NCBI GenBank assembly: GCA_900545615.1
Contig: UQZM01000033.1
Location: 1 to 22,949, forward strand
Direction of reading: 5' to 3'
From: an uncultured Collinsella sp.
GTDB taxonomy: Bacteria; Actinomycetota; Coriobacteriia; Coriobacteriales; Coriobacteriaceae
Length of the DNA: 22,949 nucleotides
In this document: piece after piece, positions 1-9,600 of the stretch
Numbering within the stretch: the stretch's first letter is position 1
Layout: every line of letters begins with the position of its first letter
Program-made: the position numbers and the translations under genes
The notes under the pieces: model-generated
The model's database searches: none
Told to the model about the DNA's origin: nothing
Seen by the model: only the letters and a program-made list of their open reading frames with translations

Positions 1-200
1 ATCGTCCCGGCATTCAGCATCAGGGTAGCGCTGCGACGCGGAAATCGCGCGCCGTTGCCGCGCCCCGCAGTGCCCGCTTCCCCCGAGAACAATTATCAGT
101 GCAGGTAGATAGCTTGCTGATTTTCGAAAAAACCGGCTATGGTTGGCCACCGCGGCTTAAACGTAGTAGATGGGCACTTTTCGTGGCACAGCACCGGACC

Positions 201-411
201 AGTCTTTTTGGGACGGGGCTTTTTTGACTACTTTCGCCTGTCGGATGATTTTTCTGGGACGGGGATTAAAAAATCATCCCCCATATGACGGTCGATATTT
301 GATTCAGCTCATGTAATCCATCGGCAGTTAAAGGGTAGCTAAAACAGCCCCGTCCCAAAAAGACTACCCCGGGAGCCCGGTTTGGCTGGGTAGTCAAAAA
401 AGCCCTGTCCC
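201..411. repeat. Cluster of direct and inverted repeats around a GGGACGGGG core
   Basis: A core reading TTTTTGGGACGGGGCT occurs at about 205-220. Positions 201-220 recur as an exact reverse complement at 346-365. Positions 210-231 recur as a reverse complement at 390-411 with one mismatch. A related GGGACGGGG core at 256-264 sits in the loop of a hairpin with an 11-bp stem, 243-253 pairing with 269-279. A further 8-bp pair, GACTACCC (362-369) with GGGTAGTC (388-395), joins two of the units. This has the look of a dispersed intergenic element in several degenerate copies. Whether it recurs elsewhere in the genome cannot be seen from this window. Confidence 0.75.
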
Positions 412-539
412 AAATTAGCTGCTTTGTGTGGCGCGAATGGTTCGCTTTTACGCTTGAGTGGCAACCTGATGGGCAATTTCTGGTTAGCCAAATTGCTACA
501 CTTTTAAGTATATTGCGATGTCCTGCCTTGCGTTTCTGC

Positions 540-548
540 GGGGGGGGG
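540..548 (+). repeat. Homopolymeric G tract (nine G) upstream of adhesin start
   Basis: Nine consecutive G residues lie 82 bases before the ATG at 630 and about 26 bases after a -10-like TATATT. The tract is probably in the 5' untranslated region. Runs this long are prone to slippage and in other bacteria tune surface-protein expression. A one-base change would not fuse an upstream frame to the adhesin, because the adhesin frame has a TAA at 585-587. Any effect would have to be on transcription or mRNA structure. Confidence 0.7.
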
Positions 549-629
549 CGTATGTTTGCATCGATGAGGGCGACGACACACATATAACGAGCTACTGCTT
601 GCCGTCCTCATGGATTGGGGAGGGCCTTC

Positions 630-3600
630 ATGAATCGCTTGTGTGCGAGAGTTCGAGAAATATTGGAGCCTTTTGGCGAGAAAACCAATACTGCCAAGCG
701 CGCCTTAAGGGTTTTGGCCGTCCCGCTGGCGGCGTGTGCGCTCATGTTTGGTGCGACGAGCGCGTCGGCCGATCAGACGGTTCCCTATAGCAACCATACC
801 GTGCAGACGGTGAATCCCACCGGCACCACGGTCAATCTGTTCGACTACTGGGTCGTGAACGGCGATAACGATAGCTCGAAGAACACAAACAATGACAACA
901 AGAATGACAACACCGGCATCAATAAAGACCGTCAGCTCAAGTTCAATGGTGGTGCCGGTACGGGCATTAACAAGTGGACGGGCAAAATCGGTACTGCTGG
1001 CTACGGTCGCCTACAGTTTGTTAAGGACCAGCTTGTAAAGGGCTATCCGGAGATCAAGGCTGGCACCTACGCCTCCCAAGGCCAGGGTGTTAACTACACC
1101 GACGAGTCGCTGGCTTATCTCTTTAATAATGACAGTCAGGCAAATGGCAAGCAGGATGGCAAGGCTGTCTACAGCAACGTGAAGGGCCTCTTCCAGCTCA
1201 AGGATGGTTACTACGTCTACGACTCGTACGGCTCTAACGGCTCTAACGGCAACTACGCTGTGTATAACTTCACGACCAATTCCTTTGACGTCTACGATAA
1301 AGCGGGCGTATATAAGGGCGATGCGAGCAAAGAAACCAATCTGGGCCAGTTCTTTCCCTTTGACTCTGCAAGCAAGGTTTTTGATGAGAACGGCAACAAC
1401 CTCTCCCCTAAAAAGATCGTTGATGGAAGCACGGATCTCAACCATCACTTTGGCATGTCCATGACCACGGAGTTTGTCCAGCCTAACGGTGGCAAGACCA
1501 CTAAAGGCGAGGACATGGTCTTTGAGTTCTCGGGCGACGACGATGTGTGGGTGTATATCGACGGTGTGCTCGTGGGCGATCTGGGCGGCATTCACGAGAA
1601 AGCAACGCTTAAGATTAATTTCGCCACTGGTGAAGTAAAAGTCGGTCATGTCGACGGTGCGAATGGAACCAAGAAGGAAATCGAAAATACCACCATCAAG
1701 GCGAAGTTCGACGCCGCCGGCGCAGATACCAAAAACTTCCGCGACAACACCTTCCGCGACAGCACCAAGCACACGCTGAGCTTCTTTTATCTGGAGCGCG
1801 GCGCGGGCGCATCGAATATGTCGCTTAAGTTCAACCTCACCACCCTGCCGTCGTCCGAGGTCGAGAAGGTCAACCAGAACGGCGAGGCGGTCCAGGGCGC
1901 CGAGTTTGCCTTGTATCGGTCGGATGCCAACTGGAACACGCAAGGCGAGGCCATCGCCCTGGGTACGACGGACGACAAGGGTCAGCTGGTGCTTTTGAAG
2001 CCGGGTGGCTCGGTTCTCTCGTTCGACGAAGAACACAACACCAATCATTGCGACTACTTTGTACTCAAAGAAGAAAAGCTGCCTGAGGGATACCGCTCGA
2101 GCTTGACCTCGTCGACCACTGCAACGCCAGGCGAGCTGCACCTGCAGTACAAGCAAGCTGCGGCGAGTGGCTCGGGTGGCGTGGTTGTTGCACCGGAAAC
2201 AACGGTCACCATGGCCGACGGCGCAACGCAATGGACGGGTAGCCGCATGTGGCTCAACGGCGGCTATCTGGCCGCGAAAGAGACCATATCTCTCGATAAA
2301 GAAAAAAAAGACAATAAGGGTAACGCCATTAGCTCGGGTGCGACCTTCGCTGTCGTGCTTAAGCTCACCGGTGCGAGCGAGGACCATAAAAGCGAAAATG
2401 CATGGACGCCAGTCACGGGCAATCCGCTCGATGGCTACAAGCTGTGCTCCAAACACGGCATTGAGGGCGCGGTAGAGGCCGCCAAATCGGCGGACACGAG
2501 CGTCTTCGCCGTCAACACCAAGGGCGACTACGAGGTAACGGTTAGGTCGTTGCCCGGCGATATCGAGAAGTACGCCGCCATGATGGAAGACAAGACCAAA
2601 TCCGAATATACCGTGGCGGTCTACCACACCACGGCGTCGTCTCTGGCAGAGGCAACCACGGAGAACACCTCCATGGTTGAATACCAGGCGACAAACAGGC
2701 AGTTCTCAACCGTGATCCACCTCACGAACGTTCAGAACCGTCTGTTTGTGCAGAAGGTCGATGACCTGGGCAAGCCCGTGAACGGTGCGACGTTTGAACT
2801 GTACAAGGCCGAGGACGTTACCGGCAATAGTCCTAAAACCTATGCCATTAAATCGGGTGCCGAGCCGTATGACACCGTGCAGGCAAACGGTATGACCTAT
2901 CCGTATGACATTGAGGGTGCTGCATGCTTCCCGCTCGATTCGACAAAGCATAAGCCCCTTATCAAGGGTACGTACTATCTGCGCGAATCGTTGAGCCCGG
3001 ATGGCTACGAGTCAAATACCACCATTACCAAGGTGATCGTGGACGATTCGGGCGTGTACGTTGATGCCGGCGAGGAGAACGACGGCGTGCGTAGTATGAG
3101 CGGCCCGGGCTCGCTCATTGCCTCTCTGGCGCAGTTTGGTTCTCCCGATTCGATCGATAACACGCTTACGCACATCAAGGGCAAGCTGCAGAGCGCAACT
3201 GGTATGGATGCCAACGGAAAACTGACGTGGGGCCAGACAAGTACCGCCAAGGGCGTGACGCCGACTCTTGCGGACGGCCTGATGCACATGCGCTATGACA
3301 AGACAATGCAGGGCACCAAGACCGTCTTGCGTTATGTCGAGGACAAGGGCGTCCGTGACGGCCAGCTGGCGACCATCTATGCCGACACGGGCATCAACCG
3401 CATGGCCCTCTACCAAGACGATGACGCTAACGGCACTGACCTCGGCACGCTTCAGCTCAATCATCTCTTTACCACGGCAACGGCCGTGCAGTATACCGAT
3501 CGTCGCGTGGCACGCCTGCAAGTGACCAAGACCGTGACGGCAGACAATGGCCTTACCGCGCCTACCAAGGACGCGAGCAACAACGACCTGACTTTTACAT

Positions 3601-6600
3601 TTAAGTTCACCCTGCCGGAGTCCCAAAAGGGCTACGAGGCACGCGTATTCGATGCGAACGGCAATGCCGTGGGCAATTCCTTTAAGCTTAGGAACGGCGA
3701 CACCCACTCCATCAAGGCCGGCGAGACCATCCGCGTATACGGCCTTAAGAAGGGTGCCAGCTATAGCGTGAGCGAGCTCACTACCAAGCGCGAGGCGTCC
3801 AACGGCGACGTGCTGGCGAGTATCGTCAACACCGTGACCGGTTCCGCCGAAGAGTCGGTGCTTCCGGCCGGCTTTAGCCTCGTGAGCCGTAAGGTCGGCG
3901 GCAAGGAGCAGTCGGGAACTGGCAACACCATCGAGGGCAAGATTGCAGCGCTCGTGGACGGGGAGATCCCTGCGAGCAACAAACTCGAGTTTACCAACAA
4001 CTACAGCGCCAGCTCGGTAACGCTTGACGCCCAGAATAGGCTGGGCGCCAAGAAGGTGCTCGAAGGTCGCGATTGGGCCGATGGCGATTCCTTTACCGTG
4101 CGGCTTACGCCTGTGGGCGGCGCCCCCATGCCCGACGGTGCCAAGAGCGCGGCGGCGACGGTCGAGCTCACCAAGAATACCCAGACGGCGACGTTTGGCG
4201 ATATTACCTATACCAAGCCGGGTACCTACGCCTATACCATCTTGGAGGATATTCCCGGCTCCAATGCCAAGGCGGATGGCATAAGCTACTCCGCTGCCGT
4301 CTATACCGCGACGGTCAAGGTGGATGATAACCGCGCCGGTGCACTGGTCGTTACGAGCGTGAAGGTGGTGAAGGTGCGCGACGACGCAGGCGAACCGGCT
4401 GCCGCAGAGGTTGCCGATAAGGTCGCAACCTTCACCAACCGCTACGATACGCACGAACACAGCATCATCATCCATGCTCAAAAGAACCTGACCGACAACG
4501 CCGGGACGTTCCCGCTTGCCCAGAACGCCTTTAGCTTTACGCTTGAGGGTATGGGTGGCTATGCGGACGACAACGCAGCGTTCGACCCCAAGACGGTCGC
4601 ACCGAGCATCAAGGCCCCCATGCCTCAGGGCGCCGAGGGCAACATCGCAACCGTGGGCAACAACGCCGACGGCACGGTGACGTGGCCGGCGATCTCCTAT
4701 ACCGCCACGGCGGATGCGGGACGCGCCTACGTGTACAAGTTTACTGAGGAGAATCCCGGCAGCGTTACGGGCATGACCTACGATGGATCGGTCTATTACG
4801 CCGTGGTGCGCAACGACAAGAAGGGTGCCGGCATCCAGACCTCGGTCGAGTACTACAAGGCCGCAGAAAACAACTCGGTAAAGCAGCTGGACGAGAATGT
4901 CACGCCCTCCTTTACCAATATATATAGTGTGGATCCCACGAGCGTGACCCTACAGGGCCAAAAGACGGTGAGCGGTCGTGACTGGAATCAGGGCGAGAGC
5001 TATGCCTTTAACCTTGCTGCCGCTACGGACGATGCCGGTGCGACCGGTTTGGGCAAGACCACAAAGCAGGCGGTAACGGATGGGGCCATTGCCATCGGCA
5101 CTAACCAGGCCGTCGCCAGCACGCCCGAGTCGGGACGCGTTGCCTCGTTCTCCTTTGGCACCGAAGCCGCCCCGACCGTGACATTCAACCGCGCGGGCAC
5201 CTTTAGCTTCAATATCACCGAGAATGTCGCGCTTGGTGCCCCGGCGAGCATGTCCATGGACAGGCACACCGCACGTGCGACCGTCGTGGTGACCGATCTG
5301 GACGAGCGGGGCAACCACACGGGCAAGCTGCACGTGTCGAGCGTGACCTACGCCAACACCGGCGCGTCCGATGCGGACAAGGGCATAATCGATAAGGCCG
5401 CCTTCACCAATGCATACCATGCGTCGGGCACCTTTGGCGGCGTGACGGTGAGCAAGACCCTTGAGGGCCGTGCCTCTACCGCGGGCCAGTTTACCTTTGC
5501 CGTGACGGGTCTTTGGTACAACGGCGTTCAGACGTTGGTCAATGGCGCCGAGACTAACCTGTCCAACAAGGCGGCGGAGGCCGGTGTGTCCGGTGCCGTG
5601 GTGGGCACGAACGGGAAAGAGAAGCTCTTTGCCCGCAAGCTCACGGAGCAGGACCTGGGCCATACGTTTGCCTATCGCATCCACGAGAACCAGCCTGTGG
5701 CCGCCGGCTACACCTATGACACCGGCTACACCGGCGACGCCATCGTGCTCGTTAAGGTTCTTGCGAGCGAAAACAACCCCGCCAAGCTCTACACCGTGAC
5801 GACCGTGCTCAAGGGCGCGGGTGTGACGGAGCTGCTGGGCGATACCGGCGATGCGAGCGCGTTGACGGACGAAAAGATTGCCGAGCTCGACCAGAATCCG
5901 AATACCTACGTGCAGCAGTACGATGCAAGCGAGGCCGGCGCCACGACGCCTACCGTCTCGTTCGTGAACCGTTATGAGGCAAGTCTCGACTATGGCGCCG
6001 CTGGCGGCCTGCAGATCGAGAAGACGCTGACGTACCCCGAGGGCGCGACGGTGTTTGGCTCGCCCAAGAGTACGTTCCGCTATATCGTCAAGCCTGTCGA
6101 CGAAACATCTGCCAAAAAGGTTGGCCTTTCCACGGACGGCAAGGTCTTTGAGACTGCAAACGTCGAGGCCAATGACCCCAAGACCGTGAGTTTGATACCT
6201 GAGGGCGGACTGAAATTCAATCAGAATGACGCCGGCAAGACGTTTACCTATACGGTGAGCGAGATTGACGACAAGGCGACGGGCTATACGTACGACAGCA
6301 CGGTCCATACGGTTAAGGCTGTCGTGGCGGATAACGGCGACGGCACGCTCAAGGTCACGACATCGGTAAGCAAGCCGGGCGACGGCGGCGACGAGCTCGA
6401 GGGCCAGTGGATCTACCCGTCGGATGCAACGTCCACCGGTGTCGCGACGGTTAAATTCAAGAACACCTATACGGTCACCGAGGCGGCAACCTACACCCCG
6501 TCTGTGACCAAGGTGGTTGCCGGCCGCGATGCTGAGGGCAAGTTTACCTTTACCATGACCGCGGCCGATGACGCTACCAAGGCTGCCATCGACGGTGGGC

Positions 6601-9600
6601 TCATCACCGGCTCTCCGATGAGTGCGGGCAACGGCTATGCCGAGAAGAAGCAAACGGAGGAGGGCCTTAAAGACGGCGAGCACGATAAGGTTGATTTCTC
6701 GAAGCTCACCTTTAATGCGCCGGGCACGTATAAGTTTGATATTCACGAGCTGATCCCGAACAGCGGACCCGGCGAGTGGAAGTATGACCAGCACACCTAT
6801 ACCCTGACCGTTACCGTGACCGATGAGGGCGGCAAGCTTGTGGCCCGCGCCGACGGCACGACCGGCTCGGAAGGCTTCATCTTCACCAATAGGTATCGCA
6901 CCTCGACGAGCTACGAGCTCCAGGGCGGTCTGGAGATCGTCAAGACGCTCATTGGCAAGGATCTCCATGCCGGCATGTTCGGCTTTACGGTGACGGGCGA
7001 AGATGCCGCCTCAACCGAAAAGCTCAAGGCGCTGCTGCGCGCGGATGAGGGTAAGCTCACCGTCACGAACGATGAACCGCAGGCCGATGGCACGTCGCAT
7101 ACCGGTATTTTGGGCGGTCTGACCTTTGCGACGAGTGATGTGGACAAGACGTTCACCTACAAGGTGGTCGAGAATAGCGGCAAGCAAGGCGGTTACACCT
7201 ACGATTCGTCCTATTGGACGGTAGAGATTGCGGTTAACAACCGCGGTGACGGTTCGCTCTATACCGAGACTACCGTCAAGCACTATGACTCCAACGGAGT
7301 CGAAGCTGCTGGCGATGTGAAGACCTATAGCTCCGAGAACGGTACCGCCAAGGCCAAAGTGTCCTTTACCAACAGCTATGCCGCGTCCGGAACGTTTGAG
7401 GGCCTTACTGCCCAAAAGGTGATGGATTCCGGCGACAAGATCAAGGCTGACCAGTATACGTTTGACCTGTATGCCGAGAAGACCGACGGTACGCTCCAAT
7501 GGAGGGACGAGGGCACGACCCAGGCGAGCGATAACGGTATCGCAACGGTCGACTTCGGTAAGCTTTACTTTAAGCTTGGCGATGCTACCAGCGAAACTCA
7601 TGAGCAGACGATTGACCTTACCCGCGCCGTCAACGATGGCATTGCCATCAAGCGGCACAATGCCGACCACACCACTACCTATAGCTTTAACCTGGTGGCA
7701 AAAGAGCGCTTGGTCGACCTGCCCGAGGGCGTGCGTCCCGTGGACACGTCCGCGACGTGCCGCGTGCTGCTCGAGGTGACCGATAACAACGACGGTACGC
7801 TTACGTCCAAGGTGACCTATCGCGATGGCACCGAGAACGGCAAGATCGTCTTCCACAACACGCGCGATAAGGTCAAGACAATCGGCACGGTCGCGGAGCC
7901 CAGTGTGGACATCGACGGGCAGCTGCTCTCTGTGGGCGACTCCTACGTCTACACCATCAACTGGGTTAACACCAAGGCCGATGCCAGCGTGACCGTGACC
8001 GATGAGCTGCCCACCGGCGTTGTGTTCGAGGCCTTTGAGGGCAAGAACGCCGATAAGGGCACCGCGAGTGGCCAGTCGCTCACTTGGAACCTGGGCGTGC
8101 AGCCTGCGGGCAGCTACGGCTCGGTACGCGTGCGCGTCAAGATTTCCGAGGACGCCGTGAAGGGTGCTCAGGGCGCTGTCGGCACCGTCAACAACGCCGC
8201 CACCATTACGGTTGGCAACAAGAGCTATACCGGCACCACGACCAACTACGTGCCCAAGAAGACCGAGAGCGACGCTCAGGATTCGAAGGGGTCGGGCGTC
8301 AAGTTGGGCGATGAGCTCACCTATACCATCGGCTACAAGAACACCGAGAACAAGCCGGCTAAGGTGATGGTCTCCGATGCCGTTCCCACGGGGACTGAGT
8401 TCGTGGAGTTCACGGGCGACCATAAGGATGCCGGCTCCAAGGACAATGACGGCAGCCTTACCTGGACGTTGAAGGACGTTCCCGCAGGCAAGGAGGGCAC
8501 GGTTCAGTTTAAGGTTCGCGTGACCGAGGACGCGTTTAAGAGCGGTGGCGCTTCGGGCAATATTTCCAACCAGGCGTCGGTGACGGTCGGCAACAACCCT
8601 GCCGTCAAGACCAACACCACTACCGATGAGGTCTCTGACGGGCGCCTGACGTTGAGCAAGACGGTCACGGCCGCCGAAGGCATCACCGCGCCCAACAAGG
8701 CATTTACCTTTAAGGTACTGCTCTACCAGGCCGATGGCACAACGCCTCTGGCCGGCACCTTTGCGTACGCCGGTCGCCCCAGTGGCACCAATGGCACTTA
8801 TGTAAGCGGACAGATCAAGAGCGGTGACACCATCGCGCTCAAGGCTGGCGGCTCCGTCACGGTTACCTTGCCCATAGGTGCGCACTACGAGGTGCAGGAG
8901 CTCGACTCCAAGGGTGAGCTCATGACGAGCGAGGACGGCTTCGCGGTTGTCGATAAGGCGAACTCCCAGAAGGGTACCGTCGGACAGGCGACGCAGGTGG
9001 GCTTCACCAACGTCTACAGCGTGGAGTCCACAAAGGTGGAAAACGCTTTTAAGGTGCAAAAGAAGATCTCCGGACGCAACTGGATGACATCGGATGCCTT
9101 TACCATGACGCTGACTGCCCAGGGCGAGGCACCTATGCCCAAGGGCGTCAAAGACGGCGTGTCGACGATTGAGCTGCACAAGGATGCCCAGGTCGGCAAC
9201 TTCGGTACCATCGAGTACACCAAGCCCGGTACCTATACCTATGTGATTACCGAGCAGCCGGGTGACGAGGCGGCACTCACGTTCTCGAAGGCCACCTATC
9301 GTGCCGCCGTCACGGTGACCGACAACGACGCCGGTAAGCTGTCTGCCAAGACCAAGATTGCACAGCTGACCGACGATGCGGGCGACGCTGCTGAGCGCAC
9401 GGTCGAGGCGGCGGTCTTTACCAACACCGCCAAGACCGGCAGCCTCACCGTCAAGAAGACGGTCGTCGGCGGCGACAGCCAGCGCGAGTTCGGCTTCACG
9501 GTCGCGCTGGCCGACGGGGACGGCGAGCCCGTCTCCGGCACCTTCGGCAAGGGCGAGCACGCCGTGACGTTCACGGACGGCAAGGCGACCTTCACGCTTA

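Larger units (their letters stand above)
1..629. other. Gene-poor left edge and 5' region of the adhesin gene
   Basis: I see no convincing gene here. Frame 1 of the + strand is open from the window edge to a TAG at 106-108 and could be the tail of a gene outside the window, but its composition is uninformative. Positions 201-411 carry repeats that are listed separately. An AT-rich patch at 491-514 contains a -10-like TATATT (509-514) without a good -35 element; it is the most likely promoter zone for the adhesin gene. A run of nine G (540-548) lies between it and the start codon. A short frame beginning with ATG at 518 overlaps the adhesin start and is not supported as a gene. Confidence 0.6.

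Noticed and set aside
266..583. A 105-codon minus-strand frame at the left edge
   Set aside because: It is mostly translated repeat sequence and lacks a ribosome-binding site or recognisable domain.
518..790. A short + strand frame overlapping the adhesin start
   Set aside because: It runs through the G tract and the adhesin signal peptide in another frame, with no ribosome-binding site. Changing the G tract by one does not join it to the adhesin because of a stop at 585-587.
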